A stretch of DNA of 64,000 bases, from assembly GCA_001302245.1 (NCBI GenBank), contig LGYU01000029.1:62001-126000 (forward strand), given 5' to 3'. Below the pieces are notes generated by a model. The model made no database searches. It was not told where the DNA came from and worked only from the letters and a program-made list of their open reading frames with translations. The translations under genes were made by a program, and so were the position numbers. Position 1 is the first letter of the stretch. Every line of letters starts with the position of its first letter. This DNA is from Chitinophagaceae bacterium PMP191F (GTDB lineage Bacteria > Bacteroidota > Bacteroidia > Chitinophagales > Chitinophagaceae). Shown piece by piece: positions 26,139 through 35,337 of the stretch.

Positions 26139-27502
26139 AGATCAGGAACAGGCTTACACTGCAGTCTACTATTATCATTGCTGTTATCATGGCACTGTTT
26201 GGTGTGTCTATTTATTATGTGTATTCCGGTTTCAGACAGGACTATTTTTTTGATCGTATTCATAAACAGGCAACGGCCAAGGCTCAATTACTGCTTAACG
26301 CACAGATACCTGCAGATGTGCTGCAGATCATTTACAAAAAAGGTCCTAATTCTCCCTTCCAGGAGGAGATGGCTATTTACGATACCAGTTTCAACTTGGT
26401 ATACCATGATGATGTTAATGGCGATTTTGTAAAGGAAAATAAAAGTATGATAGATTCTATCTATCAGAAAAAAGAGATCCGTTTTTTGCAGGGCAATAAA
26501 CAGGTGGTAGGATTTCTGTTGCTGAACAATAACAAAGAATACATTGTAACAGCCGCAGCATATGATGAACATGGGTTGCTGAAATTGCAGAACCTGAAGT
26601 ATACTATCCTGCTGGCATTTATTGCCTGTGTAATGATTGTGTTTGCAGCCAGCAGGTTCTTTGCGCGGCAGGCATTGAAACCGGTGTCGGACATGGTTGA
26701 TAAAGTAAGTGCCATTACTGCCACACACCTGCACCTGCGGGTAGATGAAGGCAACCGTACTGATGAAATTGCTGAACTGGCCATTACCTTTAACCAGATG
26801 CTGGACAGGCTGGAGCAGTCTTTTGATGCGCAGAAACAGTTTGTATCAAATATCTCACACGAATTGCGTACGCCGTTGTCTGGTATGATAGGAGAGTTGG
26901 AACTGGCGCAAACCCGTGAAAGAACCAGCCTGGAATATAAACAGATGATTAGCCTGGTGTTGGTGGATGCACACAAAATGGCAAGGTTGAGCAACAACCT
27001 GCTGAACCTGGCCAAGGCAAGTTATGACCAGACGGAGATCACTTTTACATCATTGCGTCTGGATGAGTTATTACTGGATGCCCGCCAGGAAGTATTAAAA
27101 GCAAATGCTGCTTACCACGTTAATATCCGTTTTGACAAAGAGATTGAAGAAGGAGCTTCCATTTCTGTATATGGTAATGAATATCTGCTAAGGGCCGCAT
27201 TTGTAAACCTGCTGGAGAACGGTTGTAAATTTTCAGCCAACAATACCTGTGAGGCCACGATCGGTTACCGGCACGATAAAGCAATACTTCAGTTTATTGA
27301 TACCGGTATCGGCATCCGCGAAGAAGACCTGCCGTTTATTTTTACACCATTCTACCGCGGCACCAACAAAAAACACTCAGATGGTAATGGTATAGGGCTC
27401 ACACTTACCCAGAAGATCATTAACCTGCATGCAGGTAAGATTAGTGTGCAATCTGTATTGCAACAGGGCACTATTTTTACCATTGAACTTGCTCACCTGT
27501 AA
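26135..27502 (+). CDS. Sensor histidine kinase (CusS-like)
   Basis: 455 residues with two transmembrane helices (about 8-29 and 152-172) bracketing a periplasmic sensor domain of about 120 residues, a HAMP domain (ARQALKPVSDMVDKVSA), a HisKA helix with His242 in VSNISHELRTPLSGMIGELE, and a HATPase domain with N-box LLENGCKFS, G1 DTGIGI, F-box FTPFYRG and G2 GNGIGLTLTQKII. It is the partner of the response regulator encoded upstream. The inducer is probably a transition metal, from the efflux genes that follow; the periplasmic domain has no obvious His/Met/Cys cluster. Confidence 0.95.
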   Translation: MKIRNRLTLQSTIIIAVIMALFGVSIYYVYSGFRQDYFFDRIHKQATAKAQLLLNAQIPADVLQIIYKKGPNSPFQEEMAIYDTSFNLVYHDDVNGDFVKENKSMIDSIYQKKEIRFLQGNKQVVGFLLLNNNKEYIVTAAAYDEHGLLKLQNLKYTILLAFIACVMIVFAASRFFARQALKPVSDMVDKVSAITATHLHLRVDEGNRTDEIAELAITFNQMLDRLEQSFDAQKQFVSNISHELRTPLSGMIGELELAQTRERTSLEYKQMISLVLVDAHKMARLSNNLLNLAKASYDQTEITFTSLRLDELLLDARQEVLKANAAYHVNIRFDKEIEEGASISVYGNEYLLRAAFVNLLENGCKFSANNTCEATIGYRHDKAILQFIDTGIGIREEDLPFIFTPFYRGTNKKHSDGNGIGLTLTQKIINLHAGKISVQSVLQQGTIFTIELAHL

Positions 27503-27680
27503 ACAGTCAACTGCATACGCTGTGGTTTGTAAAAGTATTCGATGCTGTTTGTTAAATTGGATTAACATAACCTGTACGCTAATATTGATAACGATTCTGC
27601 AACCGTGATTTCTCCGCGTAAATATGTAATTTATAGGGTTAGGCCTCATCATAATCTTTCCGTTTCAGGACTCCACGTTA

Positions 27681-27741
27681 AAATTCTAAAGAATTTCTAA
27701 TAACGATTATTCGTAGGTAGTAAGGGCTCCTTATACCTTTG
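27681..27741 (+). promoter_or_regulatory. Efflux operon promoter with palindromic operator
   Basis: AAATTCT (27681-27687), AA and AGAATTT (27690-27696) form a perfect 7-2-7 palindrome. Next to it AATAA, CGA, TTATT (27699-27711) forms a second small one. A perfect -7 element TACCTTTG follows at 27734-27741, 45 bases before the ATG of the TolC-like gene. No good -33 TTG is present, which fits an activator-dependent promoter. The word ATAACGATT also occurs at 27588-27596 and 27700-27708. Confidence 0.55.
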
Positions 27742-27786
27742 ATTGTAATTATTCAGCTTACTGAATTGGTTGAATGACGGTAGTTT

Positions 27787-29037
27787 ATGATAGCAAAAAG
27801 AATATTTTTCGTATCCCTGTGGCTTAGTGCTGTTCTGACAGCATCAGCCCAGCAGGCGTTTACGCTGAAACATGCGCTGGAGGTTTCCAAGGCCAATAAT
27901 CCTTTCCTGAAAAGCGCGGCACTTAATATTCCCATTGCAAAGGCAGATATTGTTACGGCTGGGTTAAGACCCAACCCTGTGCTTAATAACCAAACGCTGT
28001 TCCTTGCCAACTCCAGCAATTTTGCGCCTGACACAAAGGTCTACAATCCCAAAAACAGACAGGTATGGTGGCAGTTGACCAAACAGTTTCAGATGAGTCA
28101 CCAGCGCGAATACAAAATTGAAGTAGCAGAAAAAAATGCTGCTGTTGCCGGTAATGCCTATACCGATGCAGAACGCAACGTGTTGCTGGATGCAGGTACC
28201 AGGTGGCTGGATGCATGGTTAAGCAGTGTGAACCTGGAACTGATCAATGAAGCAAAAAGCAATATTGATACACTGGTACAGGCCAATGAGATCAGGCTGA
28301 AGAACCAGGTGATCAGTTTGAGTGAATTTACCAGGACACAATTGTTGTCTGATCAATACCTGTTGCAACAAAAATCCGCCACACAGGCATACCTGACAGC
28401 ATTAAAAAACCTGGTACTGGTTACAGGTATGAAAGATACCATGGCCATCGACACCAGTGATCCGGTAATTTCAATGGCTTTTATTGATAAGGCAGACAGC
28501 CTGATCCAGTTATCATTCCAGCATCGTGGTGATGTACTGGCTGCTATCGGTTCTATTGATGCGGCAAAAAGCAATATACGTTTGCAGAAAGCCTTTAGCA
28601 AACCTGTACCGGAGCTGGGTTTCATCTGGAACCCGCAAAATACGGTTCCTTACTTCGGCGTGTTCGGCACTATCGAGTTGCCTTTTTTCAGCCGCAACCA
28701 GGGTGAGATCAGAAAGTCAAAAGTAGTATTGCAGCAAACTGAACAGTCTTTATATGCGTTGCAACAACAGGTACGTACAGAAGTACAGACCAGTTATGAT
28801 GCCTATAAGCTGAGTAGCGAAACAGTAAACAAATACACACTGATACTGCAACGTGCAGAACAGGTGCTGCAATCGGTAAAATATGCTTATACCAGGGGAG
28901 GCACCACTATTATCGATTTCCTCGATGCGCAACGTACATGGTTTGATACACAGAAAAACTATTACGATGCGGTATATACTTACCGGAAAAATTACCTGCA
29001 ATTGTTATACGTAACCGGTTTAATCAATCAATTATGA
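27787..29037 (+). CDS. TolC/CzcC-like outer-membrane efflux protein
   Basis: 416 residues with a signal peptide (cleavage near TASAQQ). It has the two repeated helical hairpins of the OEP family (ALEVSKANNPFLKSAALNIPI and, later, QSVKYAYTRGGTTIIDFLDAQRTWFDT, the family hallmark near the C-terminus). It forms the outer-membrane exit duct of the tripartite efflux system. Its stop overlaps the adaptor gene start by 4 bases (29034-29037). Confidence 0.93.
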   Translation: MIAKRIFFVSLWLSAVLTASAQQAFTLKHALEVSKANNPFLKSAALNIPIAKADIVTAGLRPNPVLNNQTLFLANSSNFAPDTKVYNPKNRQVWWQLTKQFQMSHQREYKIEVAEKNAAVAGNAYTDAERNVLLDAGTRWLDAWLSSVNLELINEAKSNIDTLVQANEIRLKNQVISLSEFTRTQLLSDQYLLQQKSATQAYLTALKNLVLVTGMKDTMAIDTSDPVISMAFIDKADSLIQLSFQHRGDVLAAIGSIDAAKSNIRLQKAFSKPVPELGFIWNPQNTVPYFGVFGTIELPFFSRNQGEIRKSKVVLQQTEQSLYALQQQVRTEVQTSYDAYKLSSETVNKYTLILQRAEQVLQSVKYAYTRGGTTIIDFLDAQRTWFDTQKNYYDAVYTYRKNYLQLLYVTGLINQL

Positions 29038-30083
29038 GAAGGCCATTTGTATATATATCTTTTTTAGTGATGGCAGCCTGTGCAGTAGCATGCAAATCGC
29101 ATGAGGCAGCCAAGCCGGCACCTGTGTCTGTTAAACCAGTTGTGGAAGACAGCGGCAGAACCATCAGGTTCCCGGCAGATAGCAATACCCTGTCGGTATT
29201 TAAGACCAGTGTAATTTCCAAACAAAATCTTGATGCTGCTATGGTGGCGCCGGCACACGTAGCTGCTACTGTAACAGGCGGTGGTTCACAGCCTCTGGTG
29301 TTGTTTGAAGATCCTGCATTGTCTGCCAGCTATACTGCGATGTTGCAGAACCTGGTGAACATCCGCGAAAAGGGTGGCATCATTCTGCAGAAGCAATCGA
29401 TCATCAAACAGAAGAACCTTGAACTGTCGAGGTTTAAAGACCTGGCAGAACATGGTGCCGGTACAGGAAAAGACGTGGCAGATGCGCAAACCGATGTGAT
29501 CTCTGCTGAAACCGACCTGGCTGTAGCAAAGAATGAGCTGGCCAATGAAAAAACGGCGATACTGGAACATGAAGCACGCCTGAAGCTGGCTGGTTTTGAT
29601 CCGCAGGCATTGTTGCAGGCACCCGCCGGAAAAGTATGGGTGATCTGTGATATACCTGAGATACAGGTAACCAGGATAAAATCCGGCAGCAATTGTGTAT
29701 TGCAGTTCGGATCTTACCCCGGTGAAAAGTTTACCGGTATCATTGAAGCTATTGCTGATGTAATAGATAATACCACCCGCATGGTGAAACTGCGTATTGC
29801 GGTACGCAATGGCAGCGGCAGGTTGCGTGCCGGCATGTTTGCCACTGTAAGTTTTGATGTTACTGAAGGGAACACCATCAGTATTCCGCAAACAGCCATT
29901 GTAACTGTACAGGGTAAAGATTTTGTTTTTGTGAAAAAGGATAATGGTGTGTTTGAAAGAAGATGTATTGTTTCCGGTGCGCAGATCAATGACAGGCTGA
30001 TTGTATACAGCGGTATACAGGAAGGTGATGCAGTAGTAACTCAGGGCGCCATGCAATTGAAGGGAATTTCATTTGGCTATTAA
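29034..30083 (+). CDS. RND efflux periplasmic adaptor (lipoprotein)
   Basis: 349 residues. Lipobox AVAC places Cys at residue 20, so the adaptor is anchored by lipid. A coiled-coil hairpin of about 70 residues (NIREKGGIILQKQSIIKQK ... ISAETDLAVAKNELAN) is flanked by lipoyl and beta-barrel parts (VWVICDIPEIQVTRI, GEKFTGIIEAIADVIDNTT, LRAGMFATVSF). It links the RND pump to the TolC-like duct. No His-rich metal-binding N-terminus is present. Confidence 0.93.
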   Translation: MRRPFVYISFLVMAACAVACKSHEAAKPAPVSVKPVVEDSGRTIRFPADSNTLSVFKTSVISKQNLDAAMVAPAHVAATVTGGGSQPLVLFEDPALSASYTAMLQNLVNIREKGGIILQKQSIIKQKNLELSRFKDLAEHGAGTGKDVADAQTDVISAETDLAVAKNELANEKTAILEHEARLKLAGFDPQALLQAPAGKVWVICDIPEIQVTRIKSGSNCVLQFGSYPGEKFTGIIEAIADVIDNTTRMVKLRIAVRNGSGRLRAGMFATVSFDVTEGNTISIPQTAIVTVQGKDFVFVKKDNGVFERRCIVSGAQINDRLIVYSGIQEGDAVVTQGAMQLKGISFGY

Positions 30084-30170
30084 GATGTAATGTCAACGAT
30101 TCCGGCTTTACGGCCGGTAATACAGGTGATTCAACAGGAAGTGTGCTGAAACCGTAAAACCCGTGGCTGT

Positions 30171-31553
30171 ATGAATCTGAAAAATATTAAAAGCCGTTTA
30201 CTGCATGGTGACTTCACCAACCTGTTCAGTTTTGGACGCAACAGGGGACAACAGGTACATCCTGCAGAGATAGCCAGGGCGTTTACAGATATGCCGGATG
30301 ATGCGGTGGTGCAGATGTTTGCTTCGTTTCCTGTAACAAACCAGGTGAATGTTTTTCCGTATCTCGATTTCAGACTGGAGAAAAAGATCGTTCGTCAGCT
30401 ACCCAAAGAAAAGGCATCCTATATACTGAATGAATTGAGCTCTGACGACAGGATCACCTTTTATTCATCGCTGAAGGGAGTAGAACTGTCCTTTTTCCTT
30501 GATTTTCTTAGTGAAGCCAATAAAAGAGCTACGCACGATCTGCTGGGTTATCCGCGCAACAGTGTAGCACAGCTTATCAATACTGATTTTGCTGCTATTG
30601 AAAAAGATATGACGGTAGCGGAAGCCTGTGCATACCTGCGCAGGTATCACAAAGACACAGAAGCAACCAATGTTATTTATATAGTAGATAAAGATGGCCG
30701 TTTGATAGATGATGTGCCGGTACGCAGACTGGTACTGAACGAACCGGATAAAAAAATTGAAGACATATTGGACGGATTTGGAAACGCCCTGAAAATTACC
30801 GATACCAAAGAACAGGCGGTGGCCATGTTTAAAGAGTACGACAGGGTAGTGCTGCCGGTGGTGAATACAGACGATGTGTTATTGGGTGTACTGACCGTTG
30901 ATGATGTGCTGGATGTGGAAGAAGAAGCGACCACCCGCAATATGCAGCGTTTTGGTGGTTTGGAAAGCCTGGACTATCCCTATGTAAAAACAAAGTTCTT
31001 TTCATTAATTGGAAAACGCGCAGGCTGGCTGGTGATCCTGTTTGTAGGCGAAATGCTGACCGCTACAGCTATGGGACATTTTGATGCTGAAATATCCAAG
31101 GCAGTAGTGCTGGCCTTGTTTGTACCACTCATTATTTCCAGTGGCGGCAACAGCGGATCACAGGCAGCTACCTTGATCATACGCGCCATGGCGCTGAAAG
31201 AACTAACCATTAAAGACTGGTGGTATGTAATGCGTCGTGAAATATTATCAGGACTTACACTGGGCATTATCCTGGGAAGTATTGGTTTTATACGCATCAC
31301 AGCCTGGCAACAGTTTCACTGGTTTGATTATGGCATACACTGGCTGTTACTGGCCGTTACCATTTTCTTTTCACTGGTAGGTATTGTGCTGTGGGGAACA
31401 CTTAGCGGATCAATGGTGCCGATTGTACTGAAAAAATTCAGGATAGACCCCGCTACTTCATCAGCACCATTTGTGGCAACGCTGGTGGATGTAACAGGCC
31501 TGGTGATCTATTTCAGTATTGCAGCTATTATTCTGAAAGGAACATTATTGTAA
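30171..31553 (+). CDS. mgtE: MgtE-type divalent cation channel
   Basis: 460 residues, the usual MgtE length. An N-terminal superhelical domain (about 25-130; LPKEKASYILNELSSDDR) is followed by two CBS domains (about 135-255), a connecting helix and five transmembrane helices. The membrane part holds the MgtE signature (LIISSGGNSGSQAATLIIRAMAL) near residue 325. MgtE proteins pass Mg2+ and can pass Co2+; cytosolic Mg2+ closes the channel. Lying between the adaptor and pump genes of a metal efflux operon is unusual and suggests a link between Mg2+ (or Co2+) balance and metal export. It starts 87 bases after the adaptor gene. Confidence 0.95.
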   Translation: MNLKNIKSRLLHGDFTNLFSFGRNRGQQVHPAEIARAFTDMPDDAVVQMFASFPVTNQVNVFPYLDFRLEKKIVRQLPKEKASYILNELSSDDRITFYSSLKGVELSFFLDFLSEANKRATHDLLGYPRNSVAQLINTDFAAIEKDMTVAEACAYLRRYHKDTEATNVIYIVDKDGRLIDDVPVRRLVLNEPDKKIEDILDGFGNALKITDTKEQAVAMFKEYDRVVLPVVNTDDVLLGVLTVDDVLDVEEEATTRNMQRFGGLESLDYPYVKTKFFSLIGKRAGWLVILFVGEMLTATAMGHFDAEISKAVVLALFVPLIISSGGNSGSQAATLIIRAMALKELTIKDWWYVMRREILSGLTLGIILGSIGFIRITAWQQFHWFDYGIHWLLLAVTIFFSLVGIVLWGTLSGSMVPIVLKKFRIDPATSSAPFVATLVDVTGLVIYFSIAAIILKGTLL

Positions 31554-31675
31554 GGAACTATATATGGCAAAATGCTTGCCGCCCCTGACCCTGTTGACCG
31601 TAGTTGAACAAATGTATCTCTGCTGCTTCAGGCGCACCGATACGGATTGCTCGTCATACAAAACCAATTTTACTT

Positions 31676-31981
31676 ATGCTCCAGGCGCAAATTTTTGTTG
31701 ATAAAGATGAACTGAAAGGAACATCGCCTTTGTACGAGTTTATTATGCAATTTCTGTTACTGAACCATGTAAATGGTGCTACCGCTTTTAAAGGAGTGAT
31801 GGGCTTTGGAAAAAATGAACAAATGAAACGCCCCGGTGAATTGTTCTCCTTTGACGAAACACCGATGGTGATCACTTTTGTTGATGAAGAGGAGAAAGTG
31901 AAAGATGTGTTACATAAACTCAGGGCTGAATATAAAGGCGGCTTAATAATTACTCACCACGTAGATCCGTTTGAAGCATGA
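31676..31981 (+). CDS. PII-like DUF190 protein
   Basis: 101 residues from the ATG at 31676; the frame is open further upstream but that part is not protein-like. It has the DUF190 pattern: opening strand MLQAQIFVDKDE, LYEFIMQFLLLNHVNGATAFKGVMGFG, then MVITFVDEEEKVKDVL. These proteins adopt the trimeric PII fold. PII-like proteins next to RND metal pumps are known and are thought to sense a nucleotide or metal and adjust the transporter. Its stop overlaps the start of the pump gene by 4 bases (31978-31981), so the two are made together. Confidence 0.88.
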   Translation: MLQAQIFVDKDELKGTSPLYEFIMQFLLLNHVNGATAFKGVMGFGKNEQMKRPGELFSFDETPMVITFVDEEEKVKDVLHKLRAEYKGGLIITHHVDPFEA

Positions 31982-34900
31982 TCCGCAATCTTCTAGTTTT
32001 TTCGCTCCGTAACCGTTGGGCTGTTATCATTGCAGCCCTGGTATTGTCTGGCGTTGGTTACTGGTGTTTTACCCAGTTAAAAATAGAGGCTTATCCTGAT
32101 ATTGCCGATACCAATGTAATAGTGGTAGCGCCATATGATGGCCGTGCTGCTGAAGAAGTTGAGCAGCAGGTAACCATTCCCATTGAAAGGGCACTGAACA
32201 ATATTCCACGGGTACTGGATCGCAGAAGTCGTACCATTTTCGGATTGTCTGTTGTACAGCTTACTTTCCAGGATGGTACAGATGACTATTTTGCCCGTCA
32301 GCAGGTAATAGAAAGATTGTCCACCATCCAGTTGCCGCAAGGTGTAACACCCGAACTGGCGCCGCTCACCACCGCTGTTGGTGAAATTTACCGTTATGTG
32401 GTAGAGGGGCCTATTAACTATACACCCATGGAACTGCGTGATCTGCAGGACTGGGTGATACGTCCTGCATTGCTGCAGGTGCCCGGTATTGCGGATATTA
32501 CCACTTTTGGTGGCCCATTGAAACAATTCCATGTACTGACATCACCCGATAAACTGCGTAAATACAATCTTACCTTACAGAACGTCATTGATGCAGTACA
32601 GAAAAACAACCAGAATACCGGCGGTAACGTTATTGAAAGAGGTGGACAGGGTTTTGCAGTGCGTGGCCTGGGTGCATTGAAAAATGCAAAAGACATTGAA
32701 CGTATTGTGCTTACGGAAGCCAATGGTGTGCCAGTATTTCTGAAAGATGTAGCGAATGTAGAAGTAGGTCCTCCGCCACCTTCAGGCGTATTGGGTTATA
32801 CTGTGCCCGATGAAGGAATTGATAAAACCGGTTCACCCGAAGGCATCATCCTGTTGCGCAGAGGCGAGAACCCCAGTGATGTATTGAAAGTGCTGAAAAA
32901 GAAAATTGCAGAACTGTCGGAAAGTGAATTGCCCGAAGGTGTTAAGCTACGCATTTTATACGATAGAACTTTCCTGATTGATCACTCACTCGAAACTGTT
33001 TCACATACTCTCTTTATAGGTGTAAGTATTGTAATTGTTATCCTGGTATTTTTCCTTGGCAGTATCCGTTCGGCCCTGGTGGTTACGGCTACCATACCTT
33101 TTGCGCTACTGTTTGCATTTATACTGATGCGTTTAACCGGTATACCGGCCAACCTGCTGTCGTTGGGAGCTATTGACTTTGGTATTATTGTAGACGGTGC
33201 CTGCGTAATGGCCGAACACCTGATACGACGATACCGGAACGCCACCCCGGAAGAAAAATCGGATGGTATTATTAAGATCACATTACTGGCTGCACAGGAA
33301 GTAGGCCGCGAAATATTTTTCTCTGTTACCATCATCATCCTGGCCTATACGCCCATCCTGATGATGACACGTGTAGAAGGAAAACTGTTTTCACCAATGG
33401 CCTTAACGCTGGCATTTGCGGTGATCGGTTCTATGTTATGCGCACTTACATTGATCCCGGTACTTATTTCTTTTGCATACCGAAGGGCATTGAGTGCAGA
33501 CAAAAATATGAAGGAGCATAAGAATGTGATACTGGATTTCCTGGAACGATCGTATAAAAGCTCACTCAACTTCTTCCTGCGTTTTCATAAACAGACCGTT
33601 ATTGTTTCAGGTATAATAGTGCTGGCGTTGATCTTACTGGCAGGCAGACTGGGTACCGAGTTCCTTCCCGAACTGGATGAGGGCTCCATCTTTATGCGTT
33701 CATTTTATCCTGCCGGTGTTACCATCCAGGAAAATGCCAAGATCGCACCGAAGATCAGGGAGATCATTGCCAAATATCCGCCGGTACGTTACGTTATTAC
33801 ACAAACCGGTCGCAATGATGATGGTACCGATCCATTTCCGGCCAACAGAACGGAAATACTGGTGGGGTTGAAAGAATACAAGCTGTGGAGCGATACCATT
33901 TCCAAAAAAGAGCTGGTACGCAGAATACAGGCAGACCTGGAACGCAATATTCCCGGTGCATCATTCAACTCGGGTCAGCCGATCATTGACCAGGTAATGG
34001 AAATTGTAACCGGCAGCGCCGCTGACCTTGCCGTATCTGTAGTAGGTGATGACCTTACGATGATGCGTGAAAAGGCAGACAGTATTGCCGTACTGGTAAA
34101 AAGTACACAAGGTTCTGCATCTGTTAATATCGAACAGGAAGGTAAGCAGGCGCAACTGGCTATCAATATCAATCGTGAAAACGCGGCCCGTTTTGGTATC
34201 AATGTAAGTGATATTCAAACCATGATAGAAGCGGCAATTGGTGGTATGCCTGTTGGTACGCTGTACGATGGTACACGACGCTATGATATCACAGTACGCT
34301 ACCTGCCCGAAGAAAGAAATACGATTGATGCCATCAGACGACTGCAGGTGCCCTCTGCTACCGGTGCATTGATACCGATGGAGCAACTGGCATCTATTCA
34401 ATTCCTGGACGGTCAAACGAATATCTATCGTATTGACGGGAAACGTATGGTGACCGTACGTACCAACGTACGTGGACGCGATCAGGGTTCTTTTGTGAAA
34501 GAGCTCCAGGAAAAAATCGGCGATAAGATCCGTGTGCCCAAAGGTTATTCCATTATTTACGGTGGCCAGTATGAGAACCTGGAACGGGCAGGCAAACAAT
34601 TGTCACTGACCATTCCGTTGACCATTATTATTGTATTTGTATTCCTGTTCATGCTGTTCAAAACCATGCGCCATACCTTCATTACCATGAGCTGTATTCT
34701 TTTTGCACTCACCGGTGGTATTGTGGCATTGCTGGTACGTGGATACCACTTCAACGTATCGGGTGGGGTAGGGTTTGTGTCCATATTTGGTATTTCGGTA
34801 ATGGCTGGTGTATTGCTGGTATCGGCATTGAACCGTGAAATGTATAAGTCACCACTTACTTTACGTGCCTCTGTACAGAAAGTAGCCGTTGATCAGTTCA

Positions 34901-35130
34901 AAGCTATCCTGATGATGCTGATCGTTGCCATTATTGGTCTGATACCGGCTGCCATCAGTTCGGGTATTGGTTCCGATGTACAGCGTCCGCTGGCAACAGT
35001 AATTATTGGCGGTTTAACATTTACGTTATTGTTTACACCGGTAGTATTGCCGCCATTGTATTATTGGGTAGAAAAACGCAGGCAACAGAAAATGCCAACG
35101 TCAGCAGAACCAACTGTACCGCAGAACTAA
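31978..35130 (+). CDS. CzcA/CusA-family heavy-metal RND pump
   Basis: 1050 residues, the standard RND length. The N-terminal TM1 (RNRWAVIIAALVLSGVGYW), first periplasmic part (PYDGRAAEEVEQQVTIPIERAL), TM4 motif DFGIIVDGACVMAEH (proton-relay Asp residues of heavy-metal RND pumps), second periplasmic part (VSVVGDDL) and final TM block are all present. It exports metal cations from periplasm and cytoplasm with proton exchange. Metal identity is not clear: the TM4 motif suits the HME group generally, and I did not find the three spaced Met residues of Cu/Ag pumps. A strong terminator follows 19 bases after the stop. Confidence 0.95.
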   Translation: MIRNLLVFSLRNRWAVIIAALVLSGVGYWCFTQLKIEAYPDIADTNVIVVAPYDGRAAEEVEQQVTIPIERALNNIPRVLDRRSRTIFGLSVVQLTFQDGTDDYFARQQVIERLSTIQLPQGVTPELAPLTTAVGEIYRYVVEGPINYTPMELRDLQDWVIRPALLQVPGIADITTFGGPLKQFHVLTSPDKLRKYNLTLQNVIDAVQKNNQNTGGNVIERGGQGFAVRGLGALKNAKDIERIVLTEANGVPVFLKDVANVEVGPPPPSGVLGYTVPDEGIDKTGSPEGIILLRRGENPSDVLKVLKKKIAELSESELPEGVKLRILYDRTFLIDHSLETVSHTLFIGVSIVIVILVFFLGSIRSALVVTATIPFALLFAFILMRLTGIPANLLSLGAIDFGIIVDGACVMAEHLIRRYRNATPEEKSDGIIKITLLAAQEVGREIFFSVTIIILAYTPILMMTRVEGKLFSPMALTLAFAVIGSMLCALTLIPVLISFAYRRALSADKNMKEHKNVILDFLERSYKSSLNFFLRFHKQTVIVSGIIVLALILLAGRLGTEFLPELDEGSIFMRSFYPAGVTIQENAKIAPKIREIIAKYPPVRYVITQTGRNDDGTDPFPANRTEILVGLKEYKLWSDTISKKELVRRIQADLERNIPGASFNSGQPIIDQVMEIVTGSAADLAVSVVGDDLTMMREKADSIAVLVKSTQGSASVNIEQEGKQAQLAININRENAARFGINVSDIQTMIEAAIGGMPVGTLYDGTRRYDITVRYLPEERNTIDAIRRLQVPSATGALIPMEQLASIQFLDGQTNIYRIDGKRMVTVRTNVRGRDQGSFVKELQEKIGDKIRVPKGYSIIYGGQYENLERAGKQLSLTIPLTIIIVFVFLFMLFKTMRHTFITMSCILFALTGGIVALLVRGYHFNVSGGVGFVSIFGISVMAGVLLVSALNREMYKSPLTLRASVQKVAVDQFKAILMMLIVAIIGLIPAAISSGIGSDVQRPLATVIIGGLTFTLLFTPVVLPPLYYWVEKRRQQKMPTSAEPTVPQN

Positions 35131-35148
35131 TTACGCAACCATAATTTT

Positions 35149-35193
35149 AACGATACTTCGGCGATTGATGATCTGCAGGAGTATCGTTTTTTT
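35149..35193 (+). terminator. Intrinsic terminator of the metal efflux operon
   Basis: AACGATACT (35149-35157) pairs with AGTATCGTT (35180-35188), 9 bp, followed by a run of seven T. It marks the end of the 27787-35130 operon. Confidence 0.75.
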
Positions 35194-35299
35194 ATTGCAT
35201 ATACTTTATATGATCTTCAGTTTCGCCCTGAATTTCAACTTGTTTGTATGATCGCTGCATTCTTCACAAAAAATTAGAATATAAGGCGGTCGTCCTTTT

Positions 35300-35332
35300 C
35301 GGGTTTTTGGCTATTTTGATTACTGAAACCCG
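35300..35332 (+). promoter_or_regulatory. Stem-loop just before the desaturase start
   Basis: CGGGTTT (35300-35306) pairs with AAACCCG (35326-35332), 7 bp, with a 19-base loop. The stem ends 5 bases before the ATG at 35338. If transcribed it could hide the ribosome-binding region. Weak but well placed. Confidence 0.3.
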
Positions 35333-35337
35333 CCACC

